From: Chloroflexota bacterium
GTDB lineage: Bacteria > Chloroflexota > Ktedonobacteria > Ktedonobacterales > JADMIN01
Length of the DNA: 41,845 bases
NCBI GenBank assembly: GCA_021814145.1
Contig: JAKAIY010000013.1
Location: 1 to 41,845, forward strand
Direction of reading: 5' to 3'
Shown: positions 24,116 through 31,769 of the stretch, in pieces
Numbering within the stretch: position 1 is the stretch's first letter
Layout: every line of letters begins with the position of its first letter
Translations under genes and position numbers: made by a program
Notes under the pieces: generated by a model
What the model saw: only the letters and a program-made list of their open reading frames with translations
What the model was told of the DNA's origin: nothing
Databases searched by the model: none

Positions 24116-24160
24116 TTGACACCGGCGCCAGGCCCTACAATAGCCGGGGCCTGGCGCCGG
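24116..24160 (+). promoter_or_regulatory. 14-bp perfect inverted repeat overlapping a promoter-like TTGACA
   Basis: CCGGCGCCAGGCCC (24122-24135) and GGGCCTGGCGCCGG (24147-24160) are exact inverted copies around the 11-base centre TACAATAGCCG. TTGACA (24116-24121) abuts the left arm. TACAAT lies 14 bp after it and AATAGC 17 bp after it. The element could end the deacetylase transcript (stop at 24078) or be an operator over a promoter for the SDR gene at 24415. The rest of the gap (24161-24414) shows no gene. Confidence 0.5.
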
Positions 24161-24414
24161 CGCTTGCGCATTTTCCGAATCTCCCCCACGCGGCGGCATA
24201 CCATCTCTTTCGCCAGTTGGCGGATAGGGCGCACGGGTCAGCCGCAAGGCTGGGCATGCGCCATGGATGCGCCCTGTTTCTGGCCTGTGAACGCCATACA
24301 AATTTGACGGCGATTTTCCCGGCATTGGGTGGAAGTGGCCATACGTGCGGTGAAGAGTTCGCTGGTACGGGATATGCGCGAAGAATTAAAGAACAAACAC
24401 ATTGGAGGAGAGCG

Positions 24415-25920
24415 ATGAGCGACATACCACGTGTTCTGGTCACGGGCGCCACAGGCTATGTGGGCGGGAGGCTGGCGCCGCGCCTTCTGGAGGCGGGCTA
24501 TCGCGTGCGGGTTCTGGCGCGCGATCCGCGCCGGCTCCAGGGCTGCCCCTGGTTGGGGCAGGTCGAAGTAGCTCAGGGCGATATATTTGATCCCGCTTCC
24601 CTGAGCGCCGCCCTGGCTGGTGTTGATGTCGCGTATTACCTGGTCCACAGCATGCTGGGGGGCGCCAGCTTCCACCAGCGCGATCTCGTCGCCGCCCGCC
24701 GCTTCGGTCATGCGGCGAAAGCGGCGGGCGTGGGCCGTATCATCTATCTCGGCGGCCTGGGCGACCCCACAGCGGATCTGTCGGCGCATCTGCGCTCGCG
24801 CCAGCAGACGGGCCAGGCCCTCCGCGAGGCGGGCGTGCCGGTGACGGAGTTTCGCGCCGCCATCATCGTCGGCGCTGGCAGCGTGTCCTTTGAGATGATC
24901 CGCTACCTGACGGAGCGCCTGCCGGTCATGATCTGCCCCCGCTGGACCTATACGCGCGTGCAGCCGATCGCCATCCGCGATGTGCTGGACTATCTGGTGG
25001 CGGCGATCGCGGTTCCGGCCAGCGCTGGACAGATCATCGAGATCGGCGGGGCGGATATTCTCACCTACGGAGACATGATGCAGGGCTATGCGCGCGCGCG
25101 TGGGTTGCGCCGCTGGCTCGTGCCTGTGCCTGTGCTTTCACCGCGCCTCTCCTCATACTGGGTGCACTGGGTGACGCCTATCCCGGCGCAAATCGCCCGC
25201 CCGCTCATTGATGGCCTGCGCAACGAGGTCATCGTGCGCACGCCGCTGGCGAAAACCCTCTTTCCCGCCATTCATCCCCTCGACTACCAGACAGCGATAG
25301 ACCAGGCCCTGGCCCAGCTGCGCAGCGGAGAGGTCGAGACGATGTGGAGCGATGCGCTGGTCACGAGCCAGGGCGATATTCCCCCAGTGGAGCTGAGCAC
25401 GCGCGAGGGCATGATAGTTGAGCGGCGGCAGCGTCGCGTGGCGGCCTCAGCCAGCGAGGTCTTCCGCACGTTTACGGGCCTTGGCGGGCGCCGTGGCTGG
25501 CTCTACGCCAACTGGCTCTGGGAGTTGCGCGGCGCGCTGGACCGTCTGATAGGGGGCGTGGGATTGCGCCGTGGGCGCCGTCATCCCGATGAAGTCCGCG
25601 TGGGTGACGCCGTTGATTTCTGGCGGGTGGAGCGGGTGGAACCGGACCGGCTGCTACGGCTGCGGGCCGAGATGAAGGTCCCCGGGGACGCATGGCTGCA
25701 ATTTGAGGTGGCGCCGGCGGCGCCTGGCCGGACGCTGCTGCGGCAATCAGCCTATTTCGCGCCTAAAGGGCTGCCCGGCCTGCTCTATTGGTACGCTCTT
25801 TATCCCGTTCACCGCGTGATCTTCTCCGGCCTCATCCAGCGGGTGGCGCGCCGGGCGGAAGCGCGCCATCGTCAACGCGTGAAGGGCGCCGCCGTACAAA
25901 AGCGCCTCACCACCGCGTAG
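24415..25920 (+). CDS. SDR-family NAD(P)-binding protein with C-terminal DUF2867-like domain
   Basis: A 501-residue protein from ATG 24415 with GGAGGAG just upstream; the track start at 24097 is far upstream of it. The N-terminal 300 residues are an atypical SDR: RVLVTGATGYVGGRLAPRLLEAG, then YYLVHSMLGG, GRIIYLGGLGD. The YxxxK active site is not in standard form. The C-terminal 170 residues (REGMIVERRQRRVAASASEVFRTFTGLGGRRGWLYANWLWELRGALDRLIGGVGLRRGRRHPDEVRVGDAVDFWRVE) match the DUF2867-type START-like domain found fused to such SDRs. The fused pair may modify or carry a lipid-like quinone or polyketide-derived molecule, but the reaction is unknown. It reads toward arsR but has its own ribosome site. 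Confidence 0.85.
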   Translation: MSDIPRVLVTGATGYVGGRLAPRLLEAGYRVRVLARDPRRLQGCPWLGQVEVAQGDIFDPASLSAALAGVDVAYYLVHSMLGGASFHQRDLVAARRFGHAAKAAGVGRIIYLGGLGDPTADLSAHLRSRQQTGQALREAGVPVTEFRAAIIVGAGSVSFEMIRYLTERLPVMICPRWTYTRVQPIAIRDVLDYLVAAIAVPASAGQIIEIGGADILTYGDMMQGYARARGLRRWLVPVPVLSPRLSSYWVHWVTPIPAQIARPLIDGLRNEVIVRTPLAKTLFPAIHPLDYQTAIDQALAQLRSGEVETMWSDALVTSQGDIPPVELSTREGMIVERRQRRVAASASEVFRTFTGLGGRRGWLYANWLWELRGALDRLIGGVGLRRGRRHPDEVRVGDAVDFWRVERVEPDRLLRLRAEMKVPGDAWLQFEVAPAAPGRTLLRQSAYFAPKGLPGLLYWYALYPVHRVIFSGLIQRVARRAEARHRQRVKGAAVQKRLTTA

Positions 25921-25949
25921 GGAGCGGGCGTCCATCTCGCGCCACCCAC

Positions 25950-25985
25950 AAGACATTGACAAACGTCTATGTCTTGCGCTATGCT
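25950..25985 (+). promoter_or_regulatory. arsR promoter with embedded operator
   Basis: TTGACA (25956-25961), an 18-bp spacer and TATGCT (25980-25985) form the promoter. AAGACAT (25950-25956) and ATGTCTT (25969-25975) are exact inverted copies 12 bp apart and overlap it, the expected position for ArsR repression. The -10 ends only 6 bases before the arsR ATG, so transcription probably starts at or next to the ATG. Confidence 0.72.
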
Positions 25986-25991
25986 CTGGTC

Positions 25992-26354
25992 ATGGATACG
26001 ACGATTCTTTCCCAGCCACATTCCGACTCTGACCACGCCACGCCATGCTGTGGCGCTGTAGCGGTGGACTTCAGCCTGGACAGCGCGCATACCGCCGCGC
26101 TGGCTGACCGGCTGAAGGCGCTGGCTGATGCGACACGGCTACACATGCTGGACCTGTTCGCGGAGCACGCCCAGCCCCTGTGTGTGTGCGACATCACCAG
26201 TCAGTTCAACCTGCGCCAGCCGACGATCAGCCATCATCTCCGCATCCTGCGTGAGGCGGGGTTCATCAGCGGCGAGAAGCGGGGCGTATGGTCATATTAC
26301 TGGGTGACGGATGAGGGGAAGCGGGCGCTGTCCATGGTCAAGGCGCTGATGTAG
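25992..26354 (+). CDS. arsR: ArsR-family arsenite-responsive repressor
   Basis: A 120-residue protein from ATG 25992; the track start at 25788 runs through the promoter and upstream gene. The winged-helix region reads RLKALADATRLHMLDLFAEHAQPLCVCDITSQFNLRQPTISHHLRILREAGFISGEKRGVWSYYWV. CVCD carries the paired cysteines used to sense As(III)/Sb(III) in ArsR. As the first gene before arsM it should repress the pair and release DNA on metalloid binding. There is no ribosome site because the mRNA seems to be leaderless. An N-terminal CC pair (residue 17-18) may also bind metal. I see no arsenite efflux gene nearby, so detoxification relies on methylation. Confidence 0.93.
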   Translation: MDTTILSQPHSDSDHATPCCGAVAVDFSLDSAHTAALADRLKALADATRLHMLDLFAEHAQPLCVCDITSQFNLRQPTISHHLRILREAGFISGEKRGVWSYYWVTDEGKRALSMVKALM

Positions 26355-26406
26355 CGTCTTTTTTTGGCCACCGTTCATAGACAATCTTCAATGAAAGGGC
26401 GCTATC

Positions 26407-27273
26407 ATGGCGCAAGAGCCAAAGATGAGGCCGACAGAGCCAGTGGTCGCTGACACTATTACCGAGCGGGTGCGCGAGCGGTACGCGGGAGCCGCGCTCC
26501 AGGTTCTCAGCCAGGGGGGCTCCTGTTGCGCGCCCCAGCCGTCCGGAAACGCTTGCTGCTCGTCCGATCCGTTTGGCGCGGACCTCAGCGCGGGCAATTA
26601 CACCGCCGATGACCTGGCGCTGCTGCCGGAGGAGGCGGCGCTCGCCTCGTTGGGATGTGGCAACCCGACCGCGCTGATTGACCTGCGCGCCGGGGAAACG
26701 GCGCTCGATCTCGGTTCAGGCGGCGGCATTGATGTGTTGCTCTCCGCTCGCCGTGTTGGTCCGACCGGATTTGTCTTTGGCCTGGACATGACCGATGAGA
26801 TGCTGGCGCTGGCGCTGGAGAACAAAGCGAAGGCCGGCGCCACGAATGTCGCGTTTCTCAAGGGGCGCATCGAGGACATCCCGTTGCCAGCGAACTCCGT
26901 AGATGTCGTGATCAGCAATTGCGTCATCAACCTCAGCGCCGACAAGGGGCAGGTTCTGCGCGAGGCGTTCCGCGTGCTCAAGCCCGGCGGGCGCTTCGCG
27001 GTCTCGGATGTCGTCGCTGATGGCCCCGTCCCGGAGGCGCTGCGGCTGAACATGGAGGCCTGGGTGGGCTGCCTCGCTGGCGCGCTCGACATTGATGATT
27101 ACAAGCGGTTGCTCACTGATGCGGGCTTTGAGGAAGTAAGCGTGACGGTCACCAAACGCTATACGGTGGCCGAGGCTGGCCTCGACCCCAGCGCGCTCCC
27201 CGCTGGCTGGGAGGCGGGCGATGGGAAGCTGGCTAGCGCGTTCGTGCGCGCCACCAAGCCACAGACAGCTTGA
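26407..27273 (+). CDS. arsM: Arsenite S-adenosylmethionine methyltransferase
   Basis: A 288-residue protein with an N-terminal Cys-rich segment (CC at 40-41 and 50-51). The SAM-binding core starts ETALDLGSGGGIDVLLSARRVG, and the catalytic cysteines of the family are present in SLGCGNP, ISNCVINLS and VGCLAGAL. The C-terminal part (EVSVTVTKRYTVAEAGLDPSALP) matches ArsM. It methylates As(III) to methylated forms, giving volatile or less toxic products. It lies 52 bp after arsR in the same direction and is presumably co-transcribed, under ArsR control. GAAAGGG lies ahead of the ATG as a moderate ribosome site. It is of usual length and intact. Confidence 0.95.
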   Translation: MAQEPKMRPTEPVVADTITERVRERYAGAALQVLSQGGSCCAPQPSGNACCSSDPFGADLSAGNYTADDLALLPEEAALASLGCGNPTALIDLRAGETALDLGSGGGIDVLLSARRVGPTGFVFGLDMTDEMLALALENKAKAGATNVAFLKGRIEDIPLPANSVDVVISNCVINLSADKGQVLREAFRVLKPGGRFAVSDVVADGPVPEALRLNMEAWVGCLAGALDIDDYKRLLTDAGFEEVSVTVTKRYTVAEAGLDPSALPAGWEAGDGKLASAFVRATKPQTA

Positions 27274-27281
27274 GCGGATCC

Positions 27282-27307
27282 AGCGCGCGACGCCGGTCCT
27301 GCGCGCT
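27282..27307. terminator. Inverted repeat between convergent arsM and LOG genes
   Basis: AGCGCGC (27282-27288) and GCGCGCT (27301-27307) form a 7-bp stem in the 32-bp gap between convergent genes. No T-run follows either side. It is a weak bidirectional terminator candidate. Confidence 0.35.
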
Positions 27308-27893
27308 AGCTCGCGCCCGGCGCCTTCTGCCGCGCCCGTTTGCGCGCGGCGATCCGGCGGCGCTCAAGCTGATCGAGCAGCGCCGCCGGGACGCTTTCGA
27401 CGCACAGCAGCGCGCGGTGTTCCTGGCCGATGAACCCTTCCGCGAGCGCGTGATCAATGAAAGCCATCAGTGGATCATAGTACCCGCTCACGTTGAGCAA
27501 CCCGATTGGCTTCTGGTGCAGCCCAACTTGCGCCCACGTGATCGCCTCGAACAGCTCATCGAGCGTGCCGAATCCTCCAGGAAGCGCGATGAACACGTCC
27601 GACAGATCGGTCATGACGGCTTTTCGTCGGTGCATGCTGCCCACGATACGCATCTCTGTCAGGCTGGTGTGCGTGACTTCATCGGGGAACGCGCGCCGGG
27701 GGGCGACGCCGATGACCTTTCCCCCCGCCTCAAGCGCGGCGTCGGCGAGCGCGCCCATCATCCCCACACCCGCGCCACCGTACACGATTCCGATGCCCCG
27801 CCTGGCGATTTCCGTTCCCAGCGCGCGCGCCGCGTCAACATACTCAGGCCGCAGCCCTGTCCTCGATCCCGCATACACACAGACCCGGCGCAT
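27306..27893 (-). CDS. LOG-family nucleoside 5'-monophosphate phosphoribohydrolase
   Basis: A 195-residue protein from ATG 27893 (GGAG 8 bases upstream). The active-site motif PGGFGTLDELFEAITWAQ is exact for the LONELY GUY/TIGR00730 family, with VYGGAGVGMMGALADAAL, RRAFPDE and MHRRKAVM also fitting. These enzymes cleave cytokinin-like or ordinary nucleoside monophosphates to free base and ribose 5-phosphate. The substrate here is not fixed by the sequence. It stands alone, convergent with arsM and divergent from the ARPP-1 gene. The C-terminal basic tail (ARKRARQKAPGAS) is unremarkable. Confidence 0.92.
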   Translation of the reverse strand: MRRVCVYAGSRTGLRPEYVDAARALGTEIARRGIGIVYGGAGVGMMGALADAALEAGGKVIGVAPRRAFPDEVTHTSLTEMRIVGSMHRRKAVMTDLSDVFIALPGGFGTLDELFEAITWAQVGLHQKPIGLLNVSGYYDPLMAFIDHALAEGFIGQEHRALLCVESVPAALLDQLERRRIAARKRARQKAPGAS

Positions 27894-28133
27894 AGAGCGT
27901 TCTCCAATGCTGATCAATCCACAGGTTTCAAGGCGCTCGCTCGCGAGGCCCAGCGGTGACAGTCTACGTAGCGCCGCCCGCGAGGTCAAATATGGCCGCC
28001 CCATTGGAGCGCGTCAGCGCCTCTATGTATTCTACGTTTGAGTGAAGGCGAGGGGCGCCAAACTATCCGCCCGCGCGCGCAACTCATCCCCACGCTTGCG
28101 CGTAGATCGTCCAAGCCGCTAATGACACACTCA

Positions 28134-28165
28134 TGATAGAGCTGATCGGATGTGGTACTCTATCA
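28134..28165 (+). promoter_or_regulatory. Operator-like inverted repeat upstream of ARPP-1 gene
   Basis: TGATAGAG (28134-28141) and CTCTATCA (28158-28165) are exact inverted copies with a 16-base spacer, in the divergent gap between the LOG and ARPP-1 genes. It may serve either promoter. Arm length and spacing are in the range of bound dimers, but no regulator is identified. Confidence 0.45.
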
Positions 28166-28187
28166 GAAGTGAAGTGGCGTCGTGGCG

Positions 28188-28210
28188 CTCCCGGCCTCTA
28201 GGGCCGGGAG
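28188..28210 (+). other. 5'-leader hairpin before ARPP-1 gene
   Basis: CTCCCGGCC (28188-28196) and GGCCGGGAG (28202-28210) make a perfect 9-bp stem with a 5-base loop. It ends one base before the ribosome site AAAGGGGGA at 28211, so it could protect the leader or gate ribosome access. No T-run is present. Confidence 0.5.
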
Positions 28211-28225
28211 AAAGGGGGATGAGAC

Positions 28226-29335
28226 GTGTCAGATACCGCATCGAGCGCGCAAGGGGCGCATGAACAGGAAACAGTCGCGGCGGCGGTGCGTGAGTTGATT
28301 GGGAGTGTGCGGCAGGCTGAGCCGCTGCGTGTAGGCGCGCTGACGCTTATCCCGCTCCTGCCCACGCCAGAGCGGGCAGCGCGACAGACAGGGTATCTGC
28401 CGCTGGAGGAGGCGCTGCGGCGTAAACTCGTAGCGATTACCGAGCAGGCGCAGGCGAGCGTGCCGGAGCTGCTGGCGGTCAGCACGGCGGACGCGCCTGT
28501 CGTGCTGGTGGGTGGTGAGCAGGTCATCGGCGGCCTGCAGAACCGGGTGCTGAATACAACAATCTTGCTGGCGCCACATGTGGAGCTTCAGATTCCCGTG
28601 ACGTGCGTCGAGGTGGGGCGCTGGCATGACGAGCCGGATACTTTCGAGGAGGACACCGCCGCTGATCCGGCTGGATCCGCGCCCACGCGTCCCATGCGGC
28701 GCGGGTTCACATCCGACGAAGCGGCCTATGCGAAGCTGCGCCAGATGCATGCGAAAACAGTCACACAGTCGCTCGCGGTGGGAGATGGCCACCGCGCCGA
28801 TCAGGGCGCTGTCTGGGGCGAGGTGTCTAGTCGCATATCCGCTGCCCGCTTGCTCGCGCCGTCCGGCGCGATGCAGGCGCTCTATAAGGCGCCGGAGCGG
28901 GCGCGCAGGCTCAAGGAGACAGTGGAGGCGCTGAAGCGGCCTGATGGCGCGCTGGGCTTCGTCGCCCTGCTCAATGGCGTCGCGCTGGGCGCGGAGCTGT
29001 TCGCTGATGAGGCGCTGGCGGGCGCGTACTGGGACAAGCTGGCGCGCAGCTACGCGGTCGAGGCGCTCGATGAGGATGGCCGCGCGACAACAGAAAAACA
29101 GGGCGCTGGTGGCGGCGAGGCGCGCCTCCTGGAAGATGCGCTGGCCGCCGGCATCCAGGTTCACCCTTCGCCGGGGCTGGGTGTGGACGCGCGGCTGGTG
29201 AGCGCCAGCGTCTCCGGCGCCGGACTCGTTCACGAGGGGGTCGCCGTTCACCTGTCGCTCTTCCCCGAGGACCCCAGTGACGACAAGGGCCCTCAGCGAC
29301 CGCGCCGGCGCACGGGCGCTATCGGCCCTCGCTAG
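28226..29335 (+). CDS. ARPP-1/DUF6569-like protein
   Basis: A 369-residue protein from GTG 28226, with AAAGGGGGA 8 bases upstream. Residues about 35-130 show the pattern I recognise as the ARG-and-Rhodanese-Phosphatase-associated (ARPP-1) domain: LTLIPLLPTPERAARQTGYLPLEEALRRKLVAITEQAQASVPELLAV, then GEQVIGGLQNRVLNTTILLAP and IPVTCVEVGRWHDE. A middle part resembles a second half (LNGVALGAELFADEALAGAYWDKLARSYAVEA). The family's function is unknown, though it has been tied to ADP-ribose/NAD-type conflict or repair systems on gene context. No partner of that kind is visible here, so this is a stand-alone copy. The acidic linker near residue 140 separates the halves. Confidence 0.72.
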   Translation: MSDTASSAQGAHEQETVAAAVRELIGSVRQAEPLRVGALTLIPLLPTPERAARQTGYLPLEEALRRKLVAITEQAQASVPELLAVSTADAPVVLVGGEQVIGGLQNRVLNTTILLAPHVELQIPVTCVEVGRWHDEPDTFEEDTAADPAGSAPTRPMRRGFTSDEAAYAKLRQMHAKTVTQSLAVGDGHRADQGAVWGEVSSRISAARLLAPSGAMQALYKAPERARRLKETVEALKRPDGALGFVALLNGVALGAELFADEALAGAYWDKLARSYAVEALDEDGRATTEKQGAGGGEARLLEDALAAGIQVHPSPGLGVDARLVSASVSGAGLVHEGVAVHLSLFPEDPSDDKGPQRPRRRTGAIGPR

Positions 29336-29359
29336 CTCTCTCTGACGGCGGCATATCAC

Positions 29360-29399
29360 GCAAGGCGGGCTATCCGCGTCATGTGGGCGCCCGCCTTGC
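29360..29399. terminator. Bidirectional terminator between ARPP-1 and acoX
   Basis: GCAAGGCGGGC (29360-29370) and GCCCGCCTTGC (29389-29399) are exact 11-bp inverted arms in the gap between convergent genes. The 18-base loop is long and no long T-run follows, but position favours shared termination. Confidence 0.6.
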
Positions 29400-29444
29400 C
29401 TGTATGTCGCGCCCGTCTGGCGTCGCTGGCGGGCGCCAGGCCCG

Positions 29445-30455
29445 CTACGGCTCGCGCGCCACGAACAGCCCATAGCGCGCGGCGAAGTCCAGGATCGCGC
29501 GCGTGTCGAGCAGACGCGGGCCGTTCCAGGTGACGCGAACCGTCGTGGGGGCTTCCGCCTCACCCAGATAGAGCGCGCGCTCCCCGTCCAGCGCCAGCAC
29601 GCATGGGAGCGTGGTGATCGCGGCCGCCTCGCCTATCGCCAGCCGCCGCCAGGAGCGCACGGCTATCCGCTCGACATTTCCCGGCGCGATGGGCGTCAGC
29701 ACGCGCACGGAAGCTGGCGGCGCGCCAGGCTCCGCCAGATCGAGCATGAGGGCGCCATCCTCAAAGGGCGAGAGCGGGCTGAGATGCGCGCCAATCGCCG
29801 CCAGCCCGATGCATCCCGGCATGGCTTGCGCGAGCCACAGCCTGGTGAGCGAAGCGATGTCCGTAACCGCTCGCGCGCCAAGAAACGGCGCGCTCGATGC
29901 GGCGATGTCCACCAGCGCCGTCTCGATCATGACTCCCGCCCGCGTCACCTCCAGGCGTTTTGTCGCGCGTGCGGCGGCGCTCGCCGGGACCAGGCCGCGC
30001 GCGAAGAGTCCCGCCGCCAGACCCGCGATGGTTCCTTCGACTGGCTCAGGGATCACATTATTCGTTCCGGTGGAGATGGCGAGCAGCGGAGTATCGCCGC
30101 AGCCCTTGGCCACCGCGCGGTTCGTGCCGTCACCGCCGAGCGTCACGATGCAGGCGCATCCCTCGCCGGCCATCGCCTGCGCGGCGCGCGTCGAGTCGGT
30201 CTCGTCCTGTGCGAGGCCCATCTCTACCAGGCGCACAGCTATCCTGACGCCGGATACGCTCGCGGCTGCGGTGGCGAGGCCGTAGTGATCGGGCATCGCC
30301 ACCGCCTCGGTGACGCCTGCCGCTTGCAGCCCGAACAGGACGCGCCGCAGAATGCGGACCTTCTCCTGGTTGTCCACAATCGAGCTATGCCCGCTCAGCC
30401 GCCGGATGTCGTGCGCGGCGGCCGGGTTGGCGATGAGTCCCACGAGCGGGGGCAT
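29445..30455 (-). CDS. acoX: AcoX-like ATP-NAD kinase-fold protein
   Basis: A 336-residue protein. GLIANPAAAHDIRRLSGHSSIVDNQEKVRILRRVLFGLQAAGV and AVAMPDHYGL match the AcoX family. IVTLGGDGTNRAVAKG is the NAD kinase-type GGDGT motif, and STGTNNVIPEPVEGTIAGLAAGL follows. AcoX accompanies acetoin dehydrogenase genes in many bacteria; its precise reaction remains unsettled but the fold suggests a nucleotide kinase. Its ATG overlaps the acoC stop (TAATG), so translation is probably coupled. It is the last gene of acoA-acoB-acoC-acoX and is the main reason to call this set acetoin-type. The terminator lies 45 bp beyond its stop. Confidence 0.85.
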   Translation of the reverse strand: MPPLVGLIANPAAAHDIRRLSGHSSIVDNQEKVRILRRVLFGLQAAGVTEAVAMPDHYGLATAAASVSGVRIAVRLVEMGLAQDETDSTRAAQAMAGEGCACIVTLGGDGTNRAVAKGCGDTPLLAISTGTNNVIPEPVEGTIAGLAAGLFARGLVPASAAARATKRLEVTRAGVMIETALVDIAASSAPFLGARAVTDIASLTRLWLAQAMPGCIGLAAIGAHLSPLSPFEDGALMLDLAEPGAPPASVRVLTPIAPGNVERIAVRSWRRLAIGEAAAITTLPCVLALDGERALYLGEAEAPTTVRVTWNGPRLLDTRAILDFAARYGLFVAREP

Positions 30456-31606
30456 TATCGGGCCTCGCTAAAGGTGTCCGGCGACTCTACGAGCCGCTTC
30501 ACCGTCTGGAGGAACTCCGCCGCCGGAGCGCCGTCCACGGCGCGGTGATCGAAGGTCAGGCTGAGCGCCATCATGTGGCCAAAGGCGGGTTCGCCATTCA
30601 CTGGGATGATGGCCTCGCGAATACGCCCGATGCCCAGGATGCCCACCTCTGGGGGATTCAGAATCGGCGTGAAGGCGTCAATCTCATACGCTCCCAGCGT
30701 GGTCAGCGAGAATGTGCTCCCCGCCAGCTCACCCGGCGCGCTGGCATTATTCCGCGCGCGCTCGGTCAGTTCGCGCGCTCTCTGGGCCAGCTCGCTGAGG
30801 GGCAGCGCCTCCGCGTTTCGTACGACCGGGACGAGCAGGCCATCGCTGAGCGCGACCGCCAGGCCCAGGTGGATCGCCGCATGCCGGAGTAGCCGCTCGC
30901 CTTCCATCGTCGCGTTCATCGCGGGGTGCTGTTTCAGCGCCTGAACGGTCACCCACGCCAGCAGGTCGGTGTACGTCACTTCGAAGCGCTGGCGGATACG
31001 CTCGCGCGCCGCTACCAGCGCGTCCACGCGCGCGTCTGTTGTCAGGGTGAGCTGGGCTGCGGTATGCAGGCTTCGCAGCATCCGCTCGGCGATCACTTTG
31101 CGGCGGCCCGTCAGTAGCTCGCCTTCAGCGGCGTACGCGGGCGCGGCAGGCGCCCCGGCGGCCGCCGCGCGGCGCACATCGTCCTCGGTGATGCGCTGGC
31201 CGTCCGCAGGCGTCACGCGCGCAAGCTCCACGCCCAGCTCCCGCGCCAGCCGCCGCGCGGCGGGAGAGGCTGGTGTATACGCGCCTGCGCTGCCCCCTGA
31301 TGGCTGGGCCTGCGCCTCCGCTGGCGCCGCGGCGGGGACGCTCGCTGGCTCTGGCGCCGCTTCCCCTTCCAGGGCAAGCACAGCCACCACCATGCCTGGC
31401 TTGACAATATCCCCGCGCTGTAGCCGCACCTCCCGGATGGTCCCTTCCCTGGGCGCGATGATCTCAACCGTCGCCTTCTCTACCATGATCTCGCCCATTG
31501 TCTGGCCCTGGCGCACGTGCGCGCCAGGGTTCATGAACCAGTTGGCGAGGACCGCTTCCTCGATTGCGGTGTCTTCCCATGCCGGAATCGTGATCTCGAT
31601 GCTCAT
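30455..31606 (-). CDS. acoC: Dihydrolipoamide acetyltransferase (E2) of acetoin dehydrogenase-type complex
   Basis: A 383-residue protein from ATG 31606 (AGGAAG upstream); the track start at 31828 overlaps acoB. The lipoyl domain (1-78) carries VEKATVEI with K44. The subunit-binding domain is ASPAARRLARELGVELARVTPADGQRITEDDV (about 110-142), and the catalytic domain ends with the acyltransferase motif FDHRAVDGAPAAEFL. It moves the acyl group from lipoate to CoA. It is followed by acoX with overlapping stop and start, and preceded by acoB with a 163-bp gap holding a 44-bp palindrome. Unlike acoC of some Gram-negatives there is no alpha/beta hydrolase fold. Confidence 0.92.
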   Translation of the reverse strand: MSIEITIPAWEDTAIEEAVLANWFMNPGAHVRQGQTMGEIMVEKATVEIIAPREGTIREVRLQRGDIVKPGMVVAVLALEGEAAPEPASVPAAAPAEAQAQPSGGSAGAYTPASPAARRLARELGVELARVTPADGQRITEDDVRRAAAAGAPAAPAYAAEGELLTGRRKVIAERMLRSLHTAAQLTLTTDARVDALVAARERIRQRFEVTYTDLLAWVTVQALKQHPAMNATMEGERLLRHAAIHLGLAVALSDGLLVPVVRNAEALPLSELAQRARELTERARNNASAPGELAGSTFSLTTLGAYEIDAFTPILNPPEVGILGIGRIREAIIPVNGEPAFGHMMALSLTFDHRAVDGAPAAEFLQTVKRLVESPDTFSEAR

Positions 31607-31671
31607 AAAGACTTCCTGCCCATTCGCGGCGCCTGGTGAAAGAGGGGAGATGATAGGACGCCACGACAAGG

Positions 31672-31715
31672 GCGCGGTCTGGGGCCGCTCAGCGCTGAGC
31701 GGCCCCAGACCGCGC
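31672..31715. repeat. 44-bp perfect palindrome between acoB and acoC
   Basis: The left half ends CCGCTCAGC and the right half begins GCTGAGCGG; the two 22-base arms are exact reverse complements with no unpaired centre (centre 31693/31694). In RNA this could form a stem of about 20 bp with a tight loop. On the minus strand it lies between the acoB stop (31770) and the acoC start (31606). No long T-run follows in the minus direction, so it may block RNase digestion, partly terminate or bind protein as DNA. Confidence 0.75.
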
Positions 31716-31769
31716 TTCTCCAGTGTTTTGGGTATCCGCGCGCTCCGTGATGGGGCGCTCAGGGCGGCT

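Noticed and set aside
24097-24414. N-terminal extension of the SDR protein in the ORF track
   Set aside because: It passes through a large inverted repeat and promoter-like DNA, and the GGAGGAG site and NAD motif place the start at 24415.
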